Positions 42,834-50,954 of a stretch of DNA of 57,417 nt are shown piece by piece; position 1 is the first letter of the stretch, and each line of letters begins with the position of its first letter. Source of the stretch: CAZAOY01 sp964486925. Lineage in GTDB: Bacteria; Bacillota; Clostridia; Oscillospirales; Ruminococcaceae. Position numbers and translations under genes: made by a program. The notes under the pieces are model-generated. The model worked only from the letters and a program-made list of their open reading frames with translations. It made no database searches and was not told where the DNA came from. The DNA is taken from the NCBI GenBank assembly GCA_964486925.1, contig CAZAOY010000010.1, positions 1-57,417 of the forward strand, given 5' to 3'.

Positions 42834-43580
42834 ATGGATGTTAAGAATGTAGCAAGAGGCGCTGTATTTGACAGTAGAAGATCAAGTATTAAACGAGAAG
42901 AAGTTGATGCCTTTGTACAAAAGGCGGCTTCACAGATAGATGAATTAATTGCAGAGAATGCTGAACTTAAGGAAAAGATAAATGTGCTGGCATTTAAGGT
43001 TTCTGAGTATCAAAAGGAAGAGCAAAGCATTGGTGAGGTTATTGTAAAAGCGCAAAAGCTTGCGGGGTCGATTATAAACGAGGCAAAAGAGAAGGCAAGC
43101 TTAGTTGAACAGGAAGCTATATCAGCGGCAAATGAGGTTACAAGAAAAGCTAAACAGCAAGCCGAGAATATCGTTACAAACATAAAGGGCAAAACGGTTC
43201 GGGAGCTTGAAACCATAAGACAACATATCTCTCGTGAGAGAGATATCCTAGACCACACAAGACAGCAGGCACAGGAGTTTCAGCAAAACCTATTTGCTAT
43301 GTACACAAATCAGCTTCAAGCGCTAAAGAGCATGTACTCTAACAGACAGCCAATTCAAAGTAATGATGTAGATCAGCCAGAGGAGATGGTTACCACAAAC
43401 ACCTCTAAAACCTCACCAATTGAGAAGGCAGAGGATACCGTGGATGACTGTGATTTAGTTAATGACGATGGCTTTGAAAACACCGCTGATCTAGAAGCGT
43501 TTATCGATAACGACGGTACAAAGGATAGTGATAGTCACGACTACCATGACAACGGCGAAACCAAAGAGTTTGACAGATAG
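42834..43580 (+). CDS. divIVA: DivIVA domain protein
   Basis: A 248-residue coiled-coil scaffold that marks curved membrane at septa and poles. The N-terminal VKNVARGAVFDSRRSSIKRE then EEVDAFV fits the DivIVA membrane-binding start but lacks the usual FxxxxxGYD motif. A long coiled coil (about 30-175) is rich in Ala, Lys and Glu. The C-terminal 70 residues are acidic (EDTVDDCDLVNDDGFENTAD) and probably disordered. Start 42834 is chosen because GGGAGG precedes it. Lies between ylmH and ileS as in other Firmicutes. Confidence 0.85.
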   Translation: MDVKNVARGAVFDSRRSSIKREEVDAFVQKAASQIDELIAENAELKEKINVLAFKVSEYQKEEQSIGEVIVKAQKLAGSIINEAKEKASLVEQEAISAANEVTRKAKQQAENIVTNIKGKTVRELETIRQHISRERDILDHTRQQAQEFQQNLFAMYTNQLQALKSMYSNRQPIQSNDVDQPEEMVTTNTSKTSPIEKAEDTVDDCDLVNDDGFENTADLEAFIDNDGTKDSDSHDYHDNGETKEFDR

Positions 43581-43609
43581 TAAAAAGCAGTTAATGATAA
43601 GGAGATAAG

Positions 43610-46435
43610 ATGGCACAAGATTATAACAAGACATTAAATCTGTTACAGTCGGATTTCCCAATGAGAGGAAATCTTCCTGTCAGAGAACCTGAGATGTTAA
43701 AGAGATGGGATGATCTATCGGTATACACAAAGCTAATGGAGAAGAACAAGGATAAACCTAAGTACGTTTTACATGACGGTCCTCCATATGCAAACGGAGA
43801 TATCCATATCGGTACAGCGCTAAATAAGCTACTAAAGGATTTTGTTGTGCGTTATAAAAATATGACAGGGCATAGCGCTCCGTACGTACCGGGTTGGGAT
43901 ACCCACGGTCTGCCTATCGAACTGAAGGCGATGAAGAAGGACGGGGTGGATATCAACACCATATCCAAGGTAGAGCTACGCAAGATCTGTCGTGAGTTTG
44001 CTTTGTCCTATGTGGATATCCAGAAGGAACAGTTTATACGGCTTGGGGTTATCGGTGACTTTGAAAACCCATACCTTACCCTTAGAAACGAGTTTGAGGC
44101 AAAACAGATCGAAGTGTTTGGCGCTATGGCTAAACGTGATTTTATCTATAAAGGTTTAAAACCAGTATACTGGTGTCCTAACTGTCAGACTGCGTTAGCG
44201 GAGGCAGAGATTGAGTATGATCAGGATAAGTGCCACTCCATCTATGTTAAGTTTAATGTATTAGATGATAAGGGGGTATTTGCTAAGGCGGGGGTTAATG
44301 CTAGTGATGTACGGTTTGTAATCTGGACTACAACTACCTGGACTCTTCCTGGTAACGTGGCTATCTGCCTCGGCCCTGATTACGAATACACCCTTGTAAA
44401 GACTGGGGATGAGTACCTTTGTGTTGCTAAGGAATTAGTAGAGAACACCATGAAGGCGGCGGATATTACCGAGTACGAGCTAGTTGGCAGCTTTACCGGA
44501 AAAGAACTTGAATACATTACCGTTTCCCACCCATTCCTTGATAGACAGTCCTTAGTTATTGTAGGGGATCATGTAACCCTTGAAAGCGGTACCGGTTGCG
44601 TTCATACCGCACCGGGACATGGGGTTGAGGACTTTGAGGTTTGCAAAAACTACGAGCAGATCGAGATAGTAGTACCTGTTAACGCTATGGGTGAGCTAAC
44701 TGATCTTGCAGGGGAGTTTTCTGGACTAAAGGTTGAGGACGCAAACAAGGCTATCGCTAAAAAGCTAGATGAAACTAAAAATCTATTCGCTATTGAAAAG
44801 ATTGTCCACCAGTATCCACACTGTTGGAGATGTCATAGTCCTATTATCTTTAGGGCAACAGAGCAATGGTTTTGCTCTATCGACGACTTTAAAGCCGAAG
44901 CGGTTAAAGCTATCTCGGATGTTACCTGGATTCCGTCATGGGGTGAGGAACGCATTAAGGGTATGGTAACCGACCGAAGCGACTGGTGTATCTCACGTCA
45001 GCGTACCTGGGGTGTACCTATTCCGATACTATTCTGCAAAGCTTGTAACAAGCCTATCGTAAACGACCAGACTATTAAGGCTATCTCGGATATGTTTAGG
45101 AAAGAAGGCTCGGACAGCTGGTATGTAAAAGAGCCTAGTGAATTTTTACCGTCTACCGTTAAATGTGACTGTGGTTGCAAAGAGTTTATAAAAGAAACCG
45201 ACATCATGGATGTATGGTTTGACAGTGGTGTATCCCATGCGGCGGTGTTAGAGGAGAGAGCGGAGCTAAACTGGCCTGCTGACCTTTACCTAGAGGGTGG
45301 AGATCAGTTTAGAGGTTGGTTCCAGTCCTCACTGCTTACAGGGGTTGCGTACAAGGGCAGTGCACCATACAAAGCAGTTTGTACCCATGGATGGGTAGTA
45401 GACGGACAGGGCAAGAAGATGTCTAAGTCTATCGGTAACGTTATCTATCCATCCGATGTAATTAAACAGTTTGGGGCGGATATCCTAAGGCTATGGATCG
45501 CTTCCACCGACTATCATTCAGATATTAGAGTATCTAATGAATTGTTTAAACAAATCTCGGAAAGCTATAGAAAGATAAGAAATACCGCTAAGTTTATCCT
45601 AGGTAACATTAGCGACTTTAACCCTAACACCGATATGGTAGCGTTTGATAAGCTTTACGAGCTTGATAAGCTAGCACTATCCAGAACTGCGGGACTTGTT
45701 GAAAAGGTGATTAAGGCGTATGAAGCGTTTGATTTTCATATCGTATACCACACAATCCATAACTTCTGCGTTGTGGATATGTCAAACTTCTATCTTGATA
45801 TCCTAAAGGATAGATTATACTGTGAATCCGCTAGCGGTGACAAACGTCGTAGCGCGCAGACCGCAATGTATACTATACTAGACACATTGACACGTCTAAT
45901 CGCACCAATTCTGTCCTTTACCTCCGATGAGATCTGGCAGTTTATGCCTCATATGGAGAATGACGAGAAGGAGAATGTGTTATTTAACCAAATGCCTGAC
46001 CTTAAGGGTGATAACATGCTAAACTCCGCTATCTCATATAGAGATAACTCTACAGTTATCGAGAAGTGGGCGGTGATCGAGCAGGTTAGAGAGGGTGTAC
46101 AAAAGGCACTTGAAGAGAAACGTGTTGCTAAGATAATCGGTAAATCTCTTGAAGCAAAGGTTATAGTGTACACAGATTCAAATGTGGACGAGAAGGTTGT
46201 AGCGCTACTAAAGCAGGAGAGCAACGATTTAACCTCGGTATTTATCTGTTCACAGGTAAGCTTTGAAATTGGCGCGGGTGAGGTAGCTACACCTGTAGCA
46301 GGGGTGTCGGTTACTGCTCTTGCGGCGGACGGCGAAAAATGCGAAAGATGTTGGGTTTACAGCGATACAGTAGGTGAGGATACCGCTCATCCTACACTAT
46401 GTAAACGTTGCGTTAGTGTCGTATTAGATATGTAG
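43610..46435 (+). CDS. ileS: Isoleucyl-tRNA synthetase
   Basis: A 941-residue class I synthetase charging tRNA-Ile, with an editing domain that removes valine. The HIGH motif reads HIGT (residues 66-69, in YANGDIHIGTALNK). KMSKS is present near residue 604 (GKKMSKSIGNV). The editing-domain string TTTTWTLPGNVAI is intact. Zinc ligands are seen in CPNCQTALAEAE and at the C-terminus CERCWVYSD plus CKRC. AAGGAGATAAG precedes the ATG. Full length with the C-terminal zinc module, the bacterial type. No T-box leader precedes it; it follows divIVA by 29 nt. Confidence 0.97.
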   Translation: MAQDYNKTLNLLQSDFPMRGNLPVREPEMLKRWDDLSVYTKLMEKNKDKPKYVLHDGPPYANGDIHIGTALNKLLKDFVVRYKNMTGHSAPYVPGWDTHGLPIELKAMKKDGVDINTISKVELRKICREFALSYVDIQKEQFIRLGVIGDFENPYLTLRNEFEAKQIEVFGAMAKRDFIYKGLKPVYWCPNCQTALAEAEIEYDQDKCHSIYVKFNVLDDKGVFAKAGVNASDVRFVIWTTTTWTLPGNVAICLGPDYEYTLVKTGDEYLCVAKELVENTMKAADITEYELVGSFTGKELEYITVSHPFLDRQSLVIVGDHVTLESGTGCVHTAPGHGVEDFEVCKNYEQIEIVVPVNAMGELTDLAGEFSGLKVEDANKAIAKKLDETKNLFAIEKIVHQYPHCWRCHSPIIFRATEQWFCSIDDFKAEAVKAISDVTWIPSWGEERIKGMVTDRSDWCISRQRTWGVPIPILFCKACNKPIVNDQTIKAISDMFRKEGSDSWYVKEPSEFLPSTVKCDCGCKEFIKETDIMDVWFDSGVSHAAVLEERAELNWPADLYLEGGDQFRGWFQSSLLTGVAYKGSAPYKAVCTHGWVVDGQGKKMSKSIGNVIYPSDVIKQFGADILRLWIASTDYHSDIRVSNELFKQISESYRKIRNTAKFILGNISDFNPNTDMVAFDKLYELDKLALSRTAGLVEKVIKAYEAFDFHIVYHTIHNFCVVDMSNFYLDILKDRLYCESASGDKRRSAQTAMYTILDTLTRLIAPILSFTSDEIWQFMPHMENDEKENVLFNQMPDLKGDNMLNSAISYRDNSTVIEKWAVIEQVREGVQKALEEKRVAKIIGKSLEAKVIVYTDSNVDEKVVALLKQESNDLTSVFICSQVSFEIGAGEVATPVAGVSVTALAADGEKCERCWVYSDTVGEDTAHPTLCKRCVSVVLDM

Positions 46436-46441
46436 TTCATA

Positions 46442-46629
46442 TAACAGCGGGTATCTGTTAGCTGATCGAGTGATTATCGGCAGTGAATAGTAGTCGCTTG
46501 ATAAAAATGTAGGGAATTGACCTTGTGAAACTCTGTTATGGATACTCATTTGGGGTCGTTCCCTACTTTATGCGCAGGGGTGTCTAGCCTCCATAACGCA
46601 TAACAACTAAATGAAAGGTGGGTAGACAC
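46442..46629 (+). ncRNA. Candidate structured non-coding RNA with two pseudoknots
   Basis: Helices readable on the plus strand: TAACAG/CTGTTA (46442-46460); ATCGAGTGA with TCGCTTGAT (46465-46473 / 46494-46502, two G-T pairs); GTAGGGAA-TGACC with GGTC-TTCCCTAC (46509-46522 / 46554-46566). The loop of the last holds GTTATGGA (46535-46542), complementary to TCCATAAC (46590-46597). TTATGCG (46568-46574) pairs with CGCATAA (46597-46603), which lies inside the helix GTGTCTA (46580-46586) / TAGACAC (46623-46629). It encodes no protein. Strand is assumed from gene direction. Size and knotting recall raiA-type RNAs, but I cannot confirm a family. Confidence 0.6.
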
Positions 46630-46640
46630 AAAGGGGTATT

Positions 46641-46726
46641 ATTAATATGGAAATTATTTACACTATTGCTTTAGCGATCCCATAAGTTTTTTAAGGAAAA
46701 AAGCAATATTTGATTACCTAATTAAT
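46641..46726. repeat. Small inverted-repeat element, copy 4 (86 bp), before lspA
   Basis: The ends ATTAATATGGAAAT and ATTACCTAATTAAT are degenerate inverted repeats of the family consensus. The interior ACTATTGCTTTAGCGATCCCA joins words seen separately in copy 1 (ATTGCTTTAGCG) and copies 2/3 (ATCCCA). ATTGCTTT (46665) pairs with AAAGCAAT (46700) to form an inner hairpin. It ends 8 nt before the first possible lspA start. Confidence 0.6.
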
Positions 46727-46760
46727 ATCGTTTGTGCTCGCCCATAGCGTGGTCGTTTTT

Positions 46761-47258
46761 ATGAGATATATAGCGTTACTCTATTCATTGGCATTAGTAG
46801 GTATCGATCAGCTTATCAAGACTTTTGCGGTGGATAAGCTGTCACAGGTTACCACCTATCCTATTATTAATGGTGTGTTACACCTTACCTATGCGGAGAA
46901 TACAGGTGCGGCGTTTAACTCCTTTGATAAGAATTATCTGTTTTTAATAATCATCCCATCCATACTCTTGTTTGTAGGTATCCTATACCTCTGCTTTTAC
47001 AAGGATATATCCAGTAAATTTATGTGGTGTATCGCTACTGTAATCGGTGGTGGGTTAGGAAATCTATGTGATAGGGTTTTTAGAAAGTATGTAGTGGACT
47101 ATATTGATTTTAGGCTTATTAACTTTGCGGTCTTTAACTTTGCGGATATGTGCATTGTAGTAGGGGCGGCATGTGTGATATTTTATGTGATCTTTATGGA
47201 GTACAAGGTATCCAAGCTTCAAAAGCTACAAGCAAGCGATGAAGGCAAGGATAATTAG
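46761..47258 (+). CDS. lspA: Lipoprotein signal peptidase (signal peptidase II)
   Basis: A 165-residue, four-helix membrane aspartic protease that cuts signal peptides from diacylglyceryl-modified prolipoproteins. It has VGIDQLIKTFAVD in helix 1, NTGAAFNSF, and the catalytic aspartates in GNLCDRVFRKYVVDYIDFR and FNFADMCIVVGA. ATG 46761 gives the usual N-terminus (MRYIALLYSLALVGIDQ); an in-frame GTG at 46734 would add nine residues. Neither has a clear Shine-Dalgarno, probably because the repeat element lies directly upstream. The 3' end precedes rluD with 20 nt between or an overlap, depending on start. Confidence 0.93.
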   Translation: MRYIALLYSLALVGIDQLIKTFAVDKLSQVTTYPIINGVLHLTYAENTGAAFNSFDKNYLFLIIIPSILLFVGILYLCFYKDISSKFMWCIATVIGGGLGNLCDRVFRKYVVDYIDFRLINFAVFNFADMCIVVGAACVIFYVIFMEYKVSKLQKLQASDEGKDN

Positions 47259-47277
47259 GATGGGAGTAGGTAGACAG

Positions 47278-48195
47278 ATGGATAATGATCCTATAATAGC
47301 TACAAAAGAGGACGAGGGCAAGCGTATCGATCTGTTTATTGCGGGTTGTGTGCCTGATAAAACCAGAAGCAGTATTCAAAAGCTTATACTAAGCGGGGAT
47401 GTTTTGGTAAATGGTGGCATGGTCAGCAAAAACTACAAGGTCATTAGCGGGGACGAGGTGACGGTAAAGATACCACCACCGCAGGAGCTTGATATAACTC
47501 CGCAGGATATCCCGATTGAGATTGTGTATGAAGATAACGATCTCTTAGTGGTAAACAAGCCTAAAGGTATGGTGGTTCACCCCGCTGTGGGAAACTATGA
47601 CAACACCTTAGTAAATGCACTGATGTACCACTGCAAGGATTCTTTATCCACTATAAACGGTGTAATCCGCCCTGGGATCGTGCATAGAATCGACAAGAAC
47701 ACTAGCGGGTTGTTAATTGTAGCTAAGAATGACAGAGCCCATGCAGGGCTGGCGGAACAGATTAAGGAGCACTCCTTTAAACGGCAGTACGAAGCGGTTG
47801 TCTATGGTGGCTTTAAGGAGGACGCTGGGGTTATCGACGCACCTATAGGCAGAAGCAAAAATGACCGTAAAAAGATGTGCGTAACCGAGTTAAACTCCCG
47901 TAATGCAGTTACTGAATACGAGGTTATCGATAGATACGGTGCTTTCACCCACCTACGGTTAAACCTTAAGACAGGAAGAACCCATCAGATCAGGGTACAC
48001 CTAGCGCATATCGGACACCCTGTTGCGGGTGATGAGGTTTACGGCCCGACAAAGGTGTTAAAACAGCTAAACGGCCAATGTCTGCATGCTAGAACGATTG
48101 AGTTTGTTCACCCGATAACCGAGGAGGTTATGAGGTTTGATTCGCCACTACCTATATATTTTGAGAAGTTTTTGCGTACCATTAAGATTACCTAG
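47278..48195 (+). CDS. rluD: RluA-family 23S rRNA pseudouridine synthase
   Basis: A 305-residue enzyme converting uridines to pseudouridine in large-subunit rRNA. It has an N-terminal S4 domain (KRIDLFIAGCVPDKTRSSIQ), then the catalytic domain with LVVNKPKGMVVHPAVGN, the catalytic Asp in HRIDKNTSGLLIVAKND (near residue 140) and TGRTHQIRVHLAHIGHPVAGD. lspA-rluD order is standard in Firmicutes. Starts at 47239 and 47260 are also in frame; 47278 matches the usual family N-terminus. The exact target uridines cannot be set from sequence. Confidence 0.92.
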   Translation: MDNDPIIATKEDEGKRIDLFIAGCVPDKTRSSIQKLILSGDVLVNGGMVSKNYKVISGDEVTVKIPPPQELDITPQDIPIEIVYEDNDLLVVNKPKGMVVHPAVGNYDNTLVNALMYHCKDSLSTINGVIRPGIVHRIDKNTSGLLIVAKNDRAHAGLAEQIKEHSFKRQYEAVVYGGFKEDAGVIDAPIGRSKNDRKKMCVTELNSRNAVTEYEVIDRYGAFTHLRLNLKTGRTHQIRVHLAHIGHPVAGDEVYGPTKVLKQLNGQCLHARTIEFVHPITEEVMRFDSPLPIYFEKFLRTIKIT

Positions 48196-48237
48196 TATTA
48201 GCAAGCGGAGTTGCATTTAGAGAGAAAGGACATACAT

Positions 48238-49044
48238 ATGAAGATTAGTGACATTTTTGTGGCATCTGACCTTGACGGCACATTAATACCCCATAGGGCA
48301 GACATTAACCATGAGGACATAGAGGCTATCGACCGTTTTAAGTCAAAGGGCGGCAGGGTTACCTTCTGTACAGGACGAGCCCCTGCATTCTGTGAAGATT
48401 ATGCTAGGATATTTCACATTGATGAGCCTATTATCTGCTGTAACGGTGGGGTTATCTACGATATGAAGGAAAGAAAGATAATAAATCCTCACTATCTGCC
48501 TAGTAGCTATAAGCAGGTATTAAAGGAGCTGTCAAATGTATCCCCATCCCTTGGGGTGGAGGCGGTAAAGGAGGATGGTGTTACCATAACGGTGGACAGT
48601 CCGTACTTTGATCGCCACAAAAGGATACTAGGAAAGGACTGTAAAATTGGTGGGTACGACGAACTTCCTGACAGGTGCTTTAAGGCGATTCTGGTTGGGG
48701 ATGTAGAGGATATAAACCGAGTGGTAGAGTTTATAGCTGACTATAAGGTAGAGGGGATAACCTTTATCCTATCTGCACCAACCTGTTTTGAGATAATACC
48801 GACTAATGTCAGCAAGGGTAACACACTTAAGGAATATGCTAGGATATTTAATATTAACCCAGAGCGGATTATGGCGATTGGTGACTACTACAATGATGTT
48901 GAGATGATTAAATTTGCTAAGATCGGCGCTACCTTTGAAACCTCTCCAGAGGATATAAAGGAGATTGCAGACTTTGTAACGATACCTTGTGAGCAGTCGG
49001 GATTTAGCAAGTTTATTGAACATATCGAAAAGTTATATAGTTAG
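48238..49044 (+). CDS. HAD superfamily IIB (Cof-type) phosphatase
   Basis: A 268-residue haloacid-dehalogenase hydrolase with a type IIB cap, acting on sugar phosphates, nucleotides or cofactor phosphates. Motif I is VASDLDGTLIPH (Asp nucleophile and acid/base), motif II FCTGR, motif III the Lys in SKGNTLKEY, and motif IV IGDYYNDVEMIKFAKIGATF. Start 48238 is chosen over 48211 because AGAAAGGA precedes it. It lies 10 nt before the transketolase pair, so a sugar-phosphate substrate is plausible. Confidence 0.87.
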   Translation: MKISDIFVASDLDGTLIPHRADINHEDIEAIDRFKSKGGRVTFCTGRAPAFCEDYARIFHIDEPIICCNGGVIYDMKERKIINPHYLPSSYKQVLKELSNVSPSLGVEAVKEDGVTITVDSPYFDRHKRILGKDCKIGGYDELPDRCFKAILVGDVEDINRVVEFIADYKVEGITFILSAPTCFEIIPTNVSKGNTLKEYARIFNINPERIMAIGDYYNDVEMIKFAKIGATFETSPEDIKEIADFVTIPCEQSGFSKFIEHIEKLYS

Positions 49045-49054
49045 GAGAGAGAGA

Positions 49055-49915
49055 ATGACAGCTAAAAGAAAATCAGAGCTAAAGGTTATAGCTAACAACG
49101 TACGGCACGGGATTATCGAGGGAGTCTATAGCGCTAAGGCGGGTCATCCGGGTGGGTCACTCTCGATTGCAGATACCTTAACCTACCTCTACTTTGAGAA
49201 GATGAAGGTAGATCCTACTAACCCACAGGACGAGGATAGGGATAGGTTTGTGCTATCTAAAGGTCACTGCGCACCCGCTTTATATGCAGTGTTAGCCCAT
49301 AGAGGATTTTTCCCTGTGGAGGAGCTTAAAACTCTGCGTAAGACTGGGTCAAGACTTCAAGGACACCCTGATATGAAGGGGACTCCTGGGGTGGATATGA
49401 GTACCGGTTCGCTAGGACAGGGTGTTTCGGCGGCATGTGGTATGGCGCTGTCGGGCAAGGTGTCAGGAAAGTTCTACAGAGTATATGCAGTACTTGGGGA
49501 TGGCGAGATACAAGAAGGTCAGGTTTGGGAGGCGGCGATGTTTGCGTCGCACAACAAGCTGGATAACCTAGTAATTGTGGTGGATAACAACGGACTACAG
49601 ATCGACGGACCTGTAGTGGAGGTATGCTCTCCGGAGCCGATAACCGATAAGTTTACGGCATTTGGATTTCATGTGATTACCATGGATGCGCACTGCTTTG
49701 ATGATATCGAAAGGGCATTTAACGAGGCAGAAACCGTTAAGGGTAAGCCGGTTGCGATAATCCAAAAGAGCACTAAAGGTAAGGGTGTTAGCTTTATGGA
49801 GAACAATGTAGCATGGCATGGTGCGGCACCAAATGAGGAACAGTATAACATTGCAGTAGGGGATCTTAGTAAAATCGGAAATTCCCTTGCAGAGTGCGGC
49901 GAGGGGGTAGAGTAA
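49055..49915 (+). CDS. Transketolase, N-terminal (thiamine pyrophosphate-binding) subunit
   Basis: A 286-residue half transketolase carrying the pyrophosphate and Mg site. RHGIIEGVYSAKAGHPGGSL, FVLSKGHCAPALYA and the TPP motif LGDGEIQEGQVWEAAMFA with VVDNNGLQIDG are intact. Works with the next gene to move two-carbon units in the pentose phosphate pathway. Start 49055 is chosen because AGGAGAGAG precedes it. Its stop and the next ATG overlap (TAATG), ensuring coupled translation. Confidence 0.94.
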   Translation: MTAKRKSELKVIANNVRHGIIEGVYSAKAGHPGGSLSIADTLTYLYFEKMKVDPTNPQDEDRDRFVLSKGHCAPALYAVLAHRGFFPVEELKTLRKTGSRLQGHPDMKGTPGVDMSTGSLGQGVSAACGMALSGKVSGKFYRVYAVLGDGEIQEGQVWEAAMFASHNKLDNLVIVVDNNGLQIDGPVVEVCSPEPITDKFTAFGFHVITMDAHCFDDIERAFNEAETVKGKPVAIIQKSTKGKGVSFMENNVAWHGAAPNEEQYNIAVGDLSKIGNSLAECGEGVE

Positions 49916-50865
49916 TGGGAGAGGTAACAGTGAAGAAGGTTGCGACTAGAGATAGCTACGGGGCGGCGCTAGTAGAGCTTGCGGCTATAAATAAGAATGT
50001 GGTGGTACTGGACGCAGACCTTGCAAAGGCGACAAAGACTGAGATGTTTAAAAAGGTTGCACCAGAACGGTTTTTTGACTGCGGTATAGCCGAGTGTAAC
50101 ATGATGGGGGTTGCGGCAGGACTTGCAGTTACAGGCAAGACTGTATATGCAAGCACCTTTGCTATGTTTGCGGCGGGACGTGCCTACGAGATTATTAGAA
50201 ACACTATAGGATACCCTAAGATTAGTGTTAACATCTGCGCTACCCATGCGGGGATATCGGTAGGGGAGGATGGGGCGACCCACCAGTGCTGTGAGGATAT
50301 AGCGTTAATGCGTACAATCCCGGGTATGACCATAATAAATCCGTCCGACGATGTGGAAACTAAGGCGGCGATTCACGCTTTAGCACAACATAAAGGCCCT
50401 GCTTATGTACGGCTTGGACGGTTAGCGTGTGATGTAATAAACGATAATGATAGCTACAGCTTTGAGATAGGCAAGGGGGTTACCCTGCGTGATGGTGATG
50501 ACATTACCATCGTAGCCACAGGGTTAATGGTAGGTTTTGCACTGGAGGCGTGGGAGGAGTTAAAGGCTATAGGTGTAAACGCTAGGGTTATTAACATCCA
50601 CACCATAAAACCATTAGATAACGAGCTTATCCTAAAGGCGGCAAAGGAAACAAACTGCCTTGTAACGGTAGAGGAACATAGCGTAATCGGCGGACTAGGC
50701 GGTGCGGTAAGCGAACTTTTGGCGGAGGAGTACCCATGCAAGGTGATAAAGATCGGGGTAAATGATACCTACGGGATGTCAGGCCCTGCTTTAGAACTAC
50801 TAAAAAAGTTTGGACTAAGCACAGAAAATATAGTTGCTACTGTTAAAAAACAGTTAGGAAGATAG
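49915..50865 (+). CDS. Transketolase, C-terminal subunit
   Basis: A 316-residue half transketolase with the pyrimidine-binding and C-terminal domains. VVVLDADLAKATKTEMF, FFDCGIAECNMMGVAAGLAV (with the Glu that activates thiamine), ISVGEDGATHQCCEDIALMR and VEEHSVIGGLGGAVSELLAE are typical. Start 49915 overlaps the upstream stop; GAGGGGG lies 8 nt before. Split transketolases are normal in Clostridia and archaea. A terminator follows. Confidence 0.94.
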   Translation: MGEVTVKKVATRDSYGAALVELAAINKNVVVLDADLAKATKTEMFKKVAPERFFDCGIAECNMMGVAAGLAVTGKTVYASTFAMFAAGRAYEIIRNTIGYPKISVNICATHAGISVGEDGATHQCCEDIALMRTIPGMTIINPSDDVETKAAIHALAQHKGPAYVRLGRLACDVINDNDSYSFEIGKGVTLRDGDDITIVATGLMVGFALEAWEELKAIGVNARVINIHTIKPLDNELILKAAKETNCLVTVEEHSVIGGLGGAVSELLAEEYPCKVIKIGVNDTYGMSGPALELLKKFGLSTENIVATVKKQLGR

Positions 50866-50886
50866 TTAAGATATACTAGTAAAGAT

Positions 50887-50954
50887 AGCAGTTATCCTGT
50901 TTGAAGCCATTGGTTAGAAAGCCTTTGGCTTAAAGACAGGTTAACTGCTTTTTG
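50887..50954 (+). terminator. Terminator after the transketolase operon
   Basis: AGCAGTTATCCTGT (50887-50900) pairs with ACAGGTTAACTGCT (50936-50949) with one mismatch, inner GCCATTGG/CCTTTGGC pairing, then TTTTT. Confidence 0.85.

Noticed and set aside
43799..43816. HIGT instead of HIGH in IleS as a defect
   Set aside because: The first His and Gly are kept and the rest of the enzyme is intact; this position varies in class I synthetases.
46509..46629. T-box leader, because of GGTGGGTAGAC near the end
   Set aside because: The conserved T-box GGGTGG-ACCGCG core is absent and the next gene is lspA, not an amino acid gene; the synthetase lies upstream.
46509..46640. CRISPR-like or phage attachment repeat
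   Set aside because: No repeated spacer-sized units and no tRNA or integrase gene nearby.
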